Positions 24,793 through 36,383 of a stretch of 64,000 bases of DNA are shown one piece after another. The number at the start of each line of letters is the position of its first letter. Position 1 is the stretch's first letter. The notes beneath the pieces were generated by a model that did no database searches, was not told the origin of the DNA, and saw only the letters and a list, made by a program, of their open reading frames with translations. Both the position numbers and the translations under genes were made by a program. Source of the DNA: Epiperipatus broadwayi (taxonomy: Eukaryota; Onychophora; Udeonychophora; Euonychophora; Peripatidae); assembly GCA_028023455.1 (NCBI GenBank), contig JAQFVV010012400.1, positions 18,035,490-18,099,489 of the forward strand, written 5' to 3'.

Positions 24793-26474
24793 TGTAATCC
24801 GATCCATCACATGGAGCTTTTTTTGGTCATTTATAACCATCCACTGTCTATAAATATTTTATATTTATCATTTTATTACACAGTATTATTTTGATATATT
24901 GATTGTTTATTAACATTTATTAATTATTACATTTTATTATTTTACTCATATGGTTGTTTATTAACATTTTATTATTTAATGCTCTCGGCAATGGATCGCA
25001 CGTTCAAGCAGAGGGGTGAATATCATTGATAGATTAACCATTAACAATACCTTTGGCCAGATTGAGGCTACACAAATGGACAATCTTGACTACCTTTTCT
25101 GACTATAGCATCCCTCCATACTGCTGAGCCAAAACCATGCCATCCACAGCACTTTATTTGTTTTGAGAACAAGTCTAAGATGCCATTCGATTATGCATGT
25201 TATGGATAGCCAGCATATTTGGATGACAGGCATATAAACCCAGTGCTTGAAATATACCCAGCTAACTCACAATCTTAATCAGGGAACCCAGTGCAGTACT
25301 AATTAACATGTAGAAATATTTCTAATTTTTAAATTACTGGTGATGCAGTTAAAAGAGAGAGAGAAAATACAGATCAAGCAACATTTTAAGCAACCATTTA
25401 TTTATTCACAGTTATTGAAATAAATATAACAGTAAAATTTAACACAGAAAATAAATAAAAACACATTAATTGTTAGAAAATCAACATTATTGATTGTCCT
25501 TCATTTATAGCTCATTTCAATTTAAAAAAATATATGTCTAGACAACTTACAACAAAAAATATATTTACCTAGGTTTTTCATTAAGTTGACACATTTCCAT
25601 TGGTTTTGATTTCCAACTGGCTGGCCTTGATGGTTTCATGGGTTTTCTTCCATTCTTTGGATGGATAGTGGGAGAGTATGTGGCAGGGTCTATATTATGA
25701 TGAGGTATTGATTCTAGGTGACAGCAATTGATGGAACTAAGGACCCAGGGCATGAAGTCCAGCCAAACACACCAAGGTTCACTAGCAATGCATGTTGCTA
25801 CTGCTGCAGTTTCTACATTTATATTTTCCAATGAACTGGTGAGCTGGAAAAACTATGCAATTACTGACACTCTGCTGTGACTAAATTTCTGCTACATTTT
25901 TAAATTGCAAACTGGAACTGAAAAACTTTTGAGACTTGAATTGAAACTTCAACTAAAACTTGAATGAAACTGGAAACAATGGATAAGCTGCATTTTTTAT
26001 AACTAACTCTCCTATTGTTTATTTTTTTATCATAATTTTAGTTTGGTTTAGTTAATTTTGCATTTTTATCTAATGTTTTCTAGATTCATCTACTATCCTA
26101 TCACATTCATACTGATGAGCTAGTTTACAAGTTTCTAATTAATTGTATTGTCAGTTTTATTTTACATTTCACATTTATTTATTTACTGACATTTGCTTTT
26201 TTTAAAAATTGTATAAAAAGAAGAGAGTGGATCTTAAATATTTATCTCCCCTGATTCTTCCCCCCCCCTATTCTTAAACAGTTTTATTTCAATGGAAAAA
26301 ATGATGCAATCTTTTATTTTATTGATTTCATTTTGACAAAATTTACTTTTTTCTTCAAACTATTTTTTGTTTCTCTTTTCTTAAAAATTTGTTTATCTAT
26401 TTCAAATTGTAAAATATGTAACACAGAGACATATATGCATGTTTTTACAACATATATTTTGTGAGATCATTACA
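24793..26474. repeat. Right long terminal repeat (about 1.7 kb)
   Basis: Partner of 18799-20496. It begins TGTAATCCGATCC and ends GATCATTACA, with intact TG...CA and 6-bp inverted ends. The minus-strand frame 25565-25831 (ENINVETAAVATCIASEPW..., then PWVLSSINCCHLESIPHHN) corresponds to 19647-19883 in the left LTR. TATAAAAAG near 26212 matches the left copy. Confidence 0.85.
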
Positions 26475-26478
26475 GTAT
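26475..26478. repeat. Target-site duplication GTAT (right)
   Basis: Identical to 18795-18798 and directly adjacent to the CA end of the right LTR. Confidence 0.75.
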
Positions 26479-27693
26479 AGAGAGTTTAGTCTCTGAATGA
26501 ATCGACAAAGATTACAAATTTGCCTCAACTCTTAGTGTATGTTAGGTATTGTTATGATAGTAATATATACACACAAATTTATTGTTTTGTCTACCAATGA
26601 ACTGTTATAGAACAAGTGAATATATTTTTTTTAAAGTAAATTATTTTTTCAGGGAAGAAGGGTTGAATTGGAAAATTGTATTGGTGTATGTACTGATGAT
26701 GCAGAAGCAATGAAGGATCAGCATGTAGGATTTTTTAGCAAAAGTTAAATCTATGAAGAATGAGAAAATAGTTTTTACCCATTGTATCATCCATTGTGAA
26801 GCATTAGTAGCTAAAAATATATCTACAGATCTCAGTCTGATATTACAAGATGCCATAAAGATTATCAATTTTATAAAATGTCATGCGTTGAATTGTGGAT
26901 TATTTACAATTTTATGTAAATATATGGTATCAGATTACCAACAACTCTTATATATAGAAGTTAGGTGGTTATTGAAGGGACAAGCCATAAAACGATTATT
27001 ACAGCTGAAAGATGAAATTATTATATTTTATCATAAAAAAAATTATCTTTCTAATCTCTTTCACAATAAAACTTGGGTTTGTAAATTGTATTATTTATTT
27101 GAGAAATTAAATGAACTAAACATGTCTCTTCAAGGTGAGAATACAAACATTTTAATTCTGTATAGTAAAATTCATGCATTTGGTAAAAATATAACCATAT
27201 GGAAGTCAATTGGCACATTTGAAATGTTTTCAAGTACAAATGATTTTATTAGTGAAAATAATTTGGATAATTTAAGAAAAGTATAATTGATCATTTAACA
27301 TGTTTACATGAAAAATTTTATACATATTATTCATCACATTTAAATATAGAACATTTGCCAATAAATGCCCAAGAAGAATTTGCCGAATTCAATTTTGATT
27401 TGAGACTTAAAAATGAGTATAGTAAACAATCAATAAATTCTTTTTGGTTCACAATAATGACAAAATACCTGTTATTTTCTGAATTAGCAATAGCAATTCT
27501 TTTGCCATTTGGTAGTACTTACTTGCGTGAAACCACGTTTTCAGTAATGGTAAACTTAAAAACTAAACAGCACAATCATTTTACCAATAATGAAAACGCT
27601 TTGAGTCCTGCATTGACAAGAATTAAGCCAAGATTATATTTATTGTGCCTAAACAGACAAGCTATTTTTTTTATTTTTTTTACAATGTTGTAA
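26479..27693 (+). pseudogene. hAT transposase (ZBED/SCAND3 type), catalytic and C-terminal part, decayed
   Basis: Continues the protein interrupted at 18798. At 26493 the frame reads LNESTKITNLPQLLVYVRY, where the family usually has LDEST, so the first catalytic aspartate position is Asn here. At about 26670 comes NCIGVCTDDAEAM, which keeps the second-aspartate motif (CTDGAxAM). The long frame 26753-27286 covers HCIIHCEALVAKNIS, EVRWLLKGQAIKRLLQLKDE and KLNELNMSLQGENTNI, all hallmark blocks of SCAND3/ZBED/FAM200-like transposases. The frame 27355-27693 carries the dimerisation end: LPFGSTYLRETTFSVM and RIKPRLYLLCLNRQA. At least three frame breaks plus the LTR insertion make it nonfunctional. 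Confidence 0.85.
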
Positions 27694-27814
27694 ATACTAC
27701 AGTTATTTTTAGTTCTTGTGATTATTTACACATATTTTTTCGAGAATGTTTTATTACATACAATGTTGTTTTAATAATTTTTTGCACATCGGTGATCAGG
27801 GTCGTTAGAAATTT

Positions 27815-27862
27815 TTAAACTTACAAGGGGGTCGCGAACCAAAAAAGTTTAAGAATCATTTT
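27815..27862. repeat. hAT element 3' terminal region
   Basis: GGGGGTCGCGAACCAAAAAA, then AGTTTAAGAATCA, is the familiar 3' end of ZBED-type hAT transposons (reverse complement close to TGGTTCTTAAACTTTTTTGG, then TTCGCGACCCC). The matching 5' end was not found upstream of 18300. Confidence 0.65.
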
Positions 27863-30800
27863 TCTACAATATCTATTACTTTTATTAATTAAAAAAATAT
27901 ATACATCAAATATATCTAGGTCTAAACATTTTTTTTTTTTAAAAAAAATTGAAATAATGAATTAAATTAATTTAGTAATATTCATTTGACATATAAGTTA
28001 AAAAAATATAATGTATTAATATTACATCATATATATAGAAAAGCTTTAAAGACGTAAACGTTTACTGTAATGATAAATCTGTTTGAAGGGAAACAAATTG
28101 CCTAGAGCGCATGCCTCGCAGCTACTAACAATTGTAACTTTCATTAAATATAATAATTTCCATTCTAAATTAAAATACAAGTTATTCACTTTCTTCAATT
28201 AAATCTTTTTTGAATGTTGCATATGATTAACTTTGAATGGAGGGTGATTTCCTGATTTTAAAGGTATTTTAACCTTATGAACAAAAACGAATTAATTAAA
28301 ATATTTTATTTGATTCTTTTTATATATGTGGAAAGTATATTTTAAACTTAAGCAGTAAAACGAAGCAATGTTACATATAAAAATATCAAATGATTTATAA
28401 ATTTTTTATTGAAAAATTTTGCTTCCCGCGTGATCTGAGGTAAAATGGCTTTCCGTAAAATCAAGTCATAAGTTCATATTTATAGTTCATATGCTAAGAA
28501 TCCTTGTTATCCTATACGTACAAAAGTACATTTGCAACGTCTCATTTAAGCATATTATGTTAATATATACATAAAACTGCCATAAAAACATGTATGTTTC
28601 AAGATTGATTGTTGTCTTCAGATACATATGTATATAAAGTGACATTGGCAAAGTAATGACCAAAAATCAAGTCATAATACAATTCTACTGGCTAGTTATT
28701 TTACTTGCCTTCAGGGAAAGAACTTTCCATATATACTAAACAACTGTAGGTTTTTTGTGTGTGTGCATTAAGACAAACATTTGATGCCTTTTTCATCTTG
28801 AATCAAACAGACAGTAGCCAAGTAACTTCTAAAATCGAGAAATTAATTAATCTTATTTATCCATTGATAAAACAAATTTTAAATAAATTCAAAATAGTTG
28901 AAACAAATTTGTGCACCAACATAATCTGTTAAAATTGTGCCCTTCCTCAAACATTTGTCGCCTTAATTAATTAAATATTGGCTTGCTGGCCTATTTATCA
29001 GTACAGCTCTGTATACATATGTATATATAAAGCAGAATAAAGGCATATAACCTTTAATCTGTGGTTAGAAATATTTTTTGATTGATAAATATTGAAGTTT
29101 ATCTCCTGCAGATTTAAAAGTTCCTGAATCAAATCTGATCAATCTATCATTTTAGTGCTCAAATGTTGTGATCTTTTTCTCAAGAAACTATGCAGTATTT
29201 TTATAAAAATTCATACAAACATATGTGATTAAAATAAAATAATATTGTCTAATAATATTGAGATTATTGCAAAAAAAATTATAAATTTTATGTAAAATGT
29301 CTGTTCTAAGGCAGTTGAGAAAGTTGGCAATGAGACAATATGACCAAGTAATAATACTACTACTATCAGTAATAATTTATCATAGTTTGCTATCTACTTT
29401 ACACAAGTTATTCTAACATCTCAATATCTAGTGCTGTAAAATAAACTTTAATGAGCCTTCATGATATAAAATCTAATCCACTTCACAGTTCTCATATGAT
29501 AGCACTGTGAGTTTCTCACAATCTTTATCTAATCATCCAGTTTAATTAAAGATCTTAGATTTTAATTAAAGCTGATAATGATACATTTTAATGATATAAA
29601 AAGTTATTAAAGAATTTTAGCTTTAAATATTGAAAAATAGAATTACTTGCTTGAGAGATCAAACACCAAAATATCAAATTAAACATGACAATTCCATTAA
29701 AGTGGTCAATAGTTACCATAGATAAAGGCAATCTAAAAATTTTTAGTTCTTGAATTTACCAATCTTCCATTATACTTCACTCCACTGAGCACACAATTAT
29801 GCTAAGTGGCAAACTGTCTTCTAGAAAGTTAAAATGTTGGTCATAATGTTCTACTATTTAGTTATTTCAACTTGTATCCAAGAAGAGAATAGACATATTC
29901 TTGATTTAACATTTGGTATTGTTTTTACTATTATCTCCTAATGCTCTCAAAAAAAAATAATATTGTCTTTAATTTTTTTGTCTAAGCAACTATTTTTTTA
30001 AATACAAATACTATATTCAACCTATTATTGAATATTATTTTAAATTTGTGATGAAACTATTCTATTTTTATTTATTAGACTGATTTAGGTAGGAAATTAT
30101 CCATTTAATTTTCTATAAATGTTATCACAGTCATCCTATTTTTACCTGCTATTATTGTTTATTCCAAGCACAGGTATATATATTTCTGCATACACCTATG
30201 CACACACACATACACATTTTCTCTCACATTGTAATGTATTTAATAATTATAAAATGTATAGTCAATTTTGAATTTGAAAAGTATAGAAGTTTAGGATTTC
30301 TTGCCCATAATAAATATTGTTAATGTGATAATTGATATGCTTTATTTTGAATGATTTTATCAAAGGGATTGAAACTCATTTCTCTTCACATATTTTGTTC
30401 TTTATCTATAATGTTTTCCATGATCTAAAGTCTTCAATGCATGATTTTTTTTAACTACATTTTTTTTTCCTTTTTTAATGTTCATTTTCAAGTAAAATTA
30501 GCATTTTAAATGGAAGCATTTGTGGAAAGTTTGTTACTAATAGAAAAGAAAAAAATTAATGGATTAATATTTCTATAGAAATAAGTAACTATGCTATTTG
30601 ACTATTATTATATACTTTTATTATTTTTGAAAACAACTATAAAAATATAATTTAAAATATTAAAAAAAAAAAATCTGAATATTAATGAAATAAAATAAAG
30701 GGGGAGGAGGTAAAAACTTAACAACCTTCATCAAGTTTTTCTGTCTTTTCTTTTCAAATTCTTATAGCTAGATCCTTCTTTTAATCACCTTTTATCATTT

Positions 30801-31594
30801 ACCTTTTTTCTTATTACCATCAGCTTACTTACTGATATTCCATTTCTTTTCCTAATTTTTCCCAATAAACAATTTTTCTTCCTTACTTTTTTAAGCATGT
30901 CATTATTACTGTTTAGAATTTTGTCTTTTTTTTTCATCCTGCTTCAGGTACAAGTTTAAAAGCCTGCAATCTTTTATTTTTTAAATATCCTAGTCTCTCT
31001 CTTTCGTACAAAATTGTTCTAAACAAAAACAGTATTATTTTATATACAAATAATGTGGTCTTCTCAAATACTTATTGTATATTATTATAATTATCTTTCT
31101 GGATTTCTATATCTTTTCGATCAATCTGATAGGGTATAAACAAAGATATTTTTTATTGAGATTGATTTTTATGTATATATGGTAAGTTTTTTTGAAAGAA
31201 GGTGGATGGAAATAGTTAGGCAATAGAGTGCTTTGAACAAGTGATAGCATTTGAAATTATCATGGAAATTAATTATTGCTTGAAACTTTCAATGCAATTT
31301 ATATTAATATTTAGAACTATATAATATTATTTTTATATATATATTATTAGAATGTATAGACTTCCTAAATCTTTAACAGTCACTTTTTAAAAAAAAAATT
31401 GAATCTTTATGTTGAAACCTCCAGGCTTGATATTTTTGATTGTTTTTTAAGATTTACTCCCTATAGCTTCAATGGCTTTTTTTGTTTTGTTTTGTTTTCA
31501 CCCTTTATCCATGCATTTTCTATAAAATAAGAATATCACTGATAGTAAAAAAAAAAAAAAAAAGGGGGGGGGGGGATCAATGCACCTCATAGAG
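27863..31594. other. AT-rich, repeat-poor stretch
   Basis: No frame with protein character and no transposon that I recognise. Possibly intron or upstream flank of the gene at 35716. T/C-rich tracts occur at 30430-30480 and 30725-31020, and an A16/G13 tract at about 31549-31575. Confidence 0.45.
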
Positions 31595-31993
31595 CAGGGA
31601 TCCCCAACCTTTTTGCACTTAAGGGCACATTCTTTAATACCGGCCAGGTGGTGGGCACCATTTATTTTTTCAAGCAGGTGGCGGGCACTATTTATTTTTT
31701 CAGTGTAAATTTATAGTTGGAAATTGTTAATAATACACATAATGTACAAAAAAATATTTATTTCAAAAATAAAATTTTAATATATAATTAACGTTTATAT
31801 TTTTATGCTGTAAAAGTATAGTATGCCCTACAATTTGATTACAATATAATACAATAATTTATAAGAAATTTAAAAAATTAAATTTATTTGTATCAGATAA
31901 ATAATTTTTTATCATGTTCGGATAGCGGCGGGCACACGTAAAATGGTCTGCGGGCACCATGGTGCCCGCGGGCATATGGTTGGGAACCCCTAG
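31595..31993 (+). mobile_element. hAT-type MITE, copy 1
   Basis: Starts CAGGGATCCCCAACCTTTTT and ends GGTTGGGAACCCCTA, imperfect inverted ends. The interior carries GTGGTGGGCACCATTTATTT near one end and GGTGCCCGCGGGCATATGG near the other, around an AT-rich core. It is the reverse complement of 47118-47484 along its length. No 8-bp target duplication is convincing at this copy. It has no coding capacity. Confidence 0.85.
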
Positions 31994-32715
31994 GAATAAT
32001 GAAGAAAAAGGCAATGTTTACCAATCTTTATAATTTTCAAGTGTTGAGGTTTTGAATGATTTTTTATTTTTGTTTTACTTTCTAAATAAGATTCTTTAAC
32101 AAGATTGGCTATGGCTCTCTTATCCCGAGAAAAATCCTAAGCCTCTTAGGAAAAAAAATTAATTTGACCATAATTCAAATTCCAATAATAGGGATGCCAA
32201 GTAGATATGCAGGCTCTATATCTCAAAAGGCTCTTATTATCATTGATGAGATTATCTTATAAGTTAGATCTTGGAAAAAAATATACATTTTGGTATTATC
32301 TATGCTAGTGTGGTGGTCAAGTGTAAATAAGTAGATTGTATTGTATTTTATATTTTCATAGTTACTTAGTATAACTATAGAAAGTTAAGAGTGAGCCAAA
32401 ATATTAGAATTTTAATGGCTCTGAAAAAGTCTTTTATTAGGAAATAGCACAATAACTATAATGTAGTTTTGGTTATAGTTTTCTACATTTCACCACTTTC
32501 TGTAGACCTATTAATGCTCAGTAATATTTGCAATTGTTTAACTATGAGCTATGAAAAAAACAAAGTCCTCTCTAGCATACACCTATAGAGAAACTTTAAA
32601 GAAGCCATTATTCATCAAACTAGTCAACCAATGGTTGGCAAAACTTAAATGGTTTATTTTTTGTTTTATTTTCTAGCTAAGAATAATCAATACCCATTTA
32701 CTAACTAATGTTATA
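31994..32715. other. AT-rich stretch without recognised features
   Basis: Nothing recognised. Confidence 0.4.
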
Positions 32716-32866
32716 GGACCAGCTGAACTTATTTTTGGCTAACTATCTGGGCAAATTAGAAACTTGTTAGGAAACAAATTATAAAAAAAAATCAAGACTA
32801 ACCCAGAATTAAACTTGGATTTATGAAAATGGGAAGTTTATGTGCTAACTATCACACCACAAGGTA
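32716..32866 (-). repeat. tRNA-derived SINE, copy f
   Basis: On the minus strand GTGTGATAGTTAGCACATAA (A box) is followed by AAGTTTAATTCTGGG (B box), then a tail including CCTAACAAGTTTC and GTTAGCC-like sequence. The copy at 45985-46165 has the same layout and tail. Confidence 0.55.
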
Positions 32867-34584
32867 CCAAGTTATAAAGTATATAGAGTACAATTTGCAC
32901 TTTACCATGTGCAATTAATTTGTGATCTTAACATTGATATTGCTTTCGAGCTATATTATTTTGTTGACTTTAATATAACTAATCATTCATAATATGTATG
33001 ATTATAATTTTTTGCTGCATAAAGATTTTACAAAGTGTTAGAAAAGAACAAGTAGATAATATTTTGTTGAGTTAAAAATATTTCATTTGTTTTTATGTAA
33101 GTTATACTATGTGTTAAACTTTTAAAACTAGTTATTTATAAATTGGTTATGAATCAATCATATGACTTTTATAACATAGTTATTGATCTTCAGGAGTGAG
33201 TTTTATCAAGAGATTGTTATTCAGTGCTGTCATAATGATACAGTTGCAGTTTTTCATAGACCTGCATTGTTTTACATTTTTTTCTTAATGAAATATACTT
33301 GTAGATAATTTTCTAGGTGAAGGTGATGCTCTGTATACCATAATTAACTGCTTGTTGGTAAATTTTGATTTCTCTGATTAAGATACACATGTCAAAAACT
33401 TTAACGATCTCATTAAGTCTTTTATTAGCATTTAGGGTTTGTGTTTTTGTATCTTCAATGTTTTTATTTCAAAGGAACATTGTATTTTTGCTAATGTCTG
33501 ATTATTATCATGTTGACTGTGAATTTTGAGTCTTTGGAAAATAATCTCTAATTTTACAATAAATTACTTATTATGTCTGCAATAGTAAATAAGTTGGATT
33601 ATCTTTTTTTTAATATATGGAATTTGTTTTTGTTACCACAGCCAATGTGTAGGAGTACATGCTGAATATTCACATATTTTAAAGCAAATACTTATTTTAG
33701 TGAACATCTGCATTTATTTACAAAATATGGAAATACTGAATACAATGATATAAATATCCTTTTTTTTTTTTGCATGATGAACAAGTACAATTGCACTTTA
33801 TTTTTTTTGTTCTCCAAAGCACAAGAGATTGGCTACAAATTTAAAATACAAATTAAATGGCCACATATCATCTATGTTTATGTAGATACATGAATTATAT
33901 ACAATGATTATTGTACAAATAGGTTTTTTTTAATAAAAACTTAAGAAACATATATTCTGGATTTTTTTTTAAAAAAAACAACATTTTTTTTATCTTACAC
34001 AAAGAGTATTAGAAAAAGATATGATTGAACCATTACATCATTGAACTTGCTTTTAATGAACATTTCAGATTTGCTTTTCAATTCTTTAAAAGAGAAGAAA
34101 TATAAACATAAATAAGTAGATATTTATTTATTATCTGATGTTTGATAAATATAATGTTTCTATAAAATTGAAATTAGTATTTAAAAAATATCTAATTTAT
34201 GTAGTATAGGTTTTAATTTTCTGTTTTTGCTTCTTTTTTTTAATCATTCACTTCTTGGTAATGTTTGACTTGTTTAATATGATCTCCTTTCCCTTCTTAT
34301 TATCTCAGTTATTCTTCATGATGTCATCATTTTCTTCCTATGGAATTCCATATGTAAACTGCATATACTACACAGCATATCATTATTTGGATATCATCTA
34401 GTGAGGTGGAACAAACTTTTCATTGAACAGAATTGTTGTCTGGTACATTCTTTTTCACTCATTGAATCCTTACTATTGATGGTATAAATAATCTATTATT
34501 GAGTCCATTTTTTTAATTCATTGATAATTTAAGTCTGAATATAATATGTATCTCTTTAGACACTATTAATTGCCCTGAATGATT
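32867..34584. other. AT-rich stretch without recognised features
   Basis: No gene or clear repeat. Probably intronic if the gene's first exons lie upstream. Confidence 0.4.
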
Positions 34585-34650
34585 TAGTGCAATAGTAGAG
34601 TGATAGACTATAAAGCTTGAAGTCCATAGATTACAATTCAATCCCTTTCA
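34585..34650 (+). repeat. tRNA-like SINE remnant
   Basis: AATAGTAGAGTGATAGACTA (A-box-like) and GATTACAATTCAATCCC (B-box-like) at tRNA spacing, similar to 9021-9076. Confidence 0.45.
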
Positions 34651-34816
34651 TTTTTGGTGTTCAAACTACATATAAATTCCTGAAAAATAAAACAAAAAAT
34701 TTATTTATTTTATAATATTTTCTGCTTGTTGAGAATTAAAAGCTTTTGGTTACAGTTTTTCACTTCCATGATATTTGATGGATTCAAAAAAAGTTTGTTT
34801 AATTGAAATTTCTTCT

Positions 34817-35240
34817 TAATTTGAATCATTATTGATCTTCTATTTGATGACCAGTTGATTTGAATCGTTTTTGATCTTCTATTTGATAACCAGTTGTGTG
34901 AACTCTTGAATCATTGTCATTAAAAATGGCAAAGCATGGTGCATATATTGTGTTGAATGATGATGCATATATTCAATTTGATTAAATCTAATTCTGCGAC
35001 TATATTTTCTAGTACTCGGATGTTTATGAATTCCCAAACAATGTCTGTTATTAAAAATGACAAAGCATGAGACATATATTGCACTAAGTGATGATACATA
35101 ACATATTCTACTTAATTAAATCTAATTATGTAATTGTATAACTTCTGGCACTCAAACATTTATGAACTCCCAAACAATTGTGTAACTGTGTACTTCTAGT
35201 ATTTGGATTTTTATGAATTCCTCAGCAATATATCATTTAA
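34817..35240 (+). repeat. Two adjacent tandem repeats upstream of the exons
   Basis: First, a 40-45 bp unit (TTTGAATC-TT-TTGATCTTCT, ATTTGAT-ACCAGTTG) is duplicated at 34817-34900. Then a unit of about 125 bp containing AAAAATGGCAAAGCATG, TTAAATCTAATT and TTATGAATTCCCAAACAAT recurs near 34921 and 35054, with a partial third copy to 35240. Confidence 0.65.
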
Positions 35241-35715
35241 TTATTTTATTCATATATGTATTGGGCATAATAGCCCCAAAATGGAAGAAATCTTGATAAG
35301 TATTCATTTTACTAATTCTCCTGGATAATGGATAAAACTTACCTTGCTTAGGCCAAAAAATAAATCTTAAGTGACTAATGCTGGTGACTTATAACCATTA
35401 TTTGCAATTTGTAAATGATATATTTCATTCTTTTTTAGATTGTTAGATCTTTCTTTAACACTTTCTTATGTAGTGCTGAATTGTAACCAACATTTATAGA
35501 CTGAAGGAAAACTTCCGAAATACTTAAAATATTTTAGAAATATAATCAAAGTATTTAAAATGGTAATTTGTAATCAATAATTATATTAAACAAATAAATC
35601 ACCTATGTATTATTGTTATTATTGTATTATTATTTTTTTAAAAAAAATAGTAATAATTTTATAATTGTTAATATTAAACCAAGAATAATAATTTATTTAT
35701 TTTTTTTTTTTAAAG

Positions 35716-35760
35716 AAAATGAACACACTGAAGATATTAATGAAAGAGTTAAAAGACAAG
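35716..35760 (+). CDS. Small internal exon with furin-type site (repeat-protein gene)
   Basis: A 45-nt exon flanked by a polypyrimidine tract with acceptor TTTAAAG and a strong donor, AAG|GTAAGT. It splices in phase to the large exon at 36384: the final G joins CT to make GCT (Ala). The two bases at its start complete a codon from an unseen upstream exon, so both flanking introns are phase 1 and the exon is frame-neutral. The joined peptide reads NEHTEDINERVKRQ then AVDDDPANIPG. RVKR is a proprotein-convertase (furin) consensus, so cleavage would start the mature protein at Gln, which could cyclise. This implies passage through the secretory pathway. The exon call rests on splice sites, phase and sense of the junction, not transcripts. 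Confidence 0.7.
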
Positions 35761-36383
35761 GTAAGTCACCATTTTAATTTTTTTTTAAAAATTAAAAAAA
35801 AAAAATTCTTATAAATAAGAACATTTAATTTTAAATGCTCTACTTAGCTTACTATGAAAATAATATATAAGATATTATCTAATGGCCAAATTCTGAGTTA
35901 TAACATATGAGAAACTAGGATTAGCAGAACTAGTTTTTTGGGATACTTTATTATTTGTGCTAAGCTCTAAATGTCTTTAAGTGTAAATCAGAAAGTCATT
36001 AAAATGGTTTACAGGAAGCAGATTTTTATCAGTTTTATATTAAAATATGAAAGATGAATTACGATTATTCATTATAGTGGAGTTTGGCTATTATATATAA
36101 TATCACATTTTCACATTGAAATAATAGAGATATTTAAATGCTCTTGTTCATAATGATATAAAGTATGGCTCAGTAATGTATTAATTATACCATTAGTTAA
36201 AAATATAAGTATACATATATAAAAGTTTTAATTGTGGATTAGGGGTGTATGTACATATATATGCATGTTTTCCTTTCAAAGAAGAGCTATGGTTTCCCAT
36301 AAATGACTATTAAATTATTTAACTACTTTATTTATGTTAAAAATTCTATGTTAATTGCCTATATTTTTTTTTATGCGAAACAG

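Noticed and set aside
31587-32001. 8-bp target duplication for MITE copy 1
   Set aside because: The flanks TCATAGAG and GGAATAAT do not match. The border may have mutated or rearranged.
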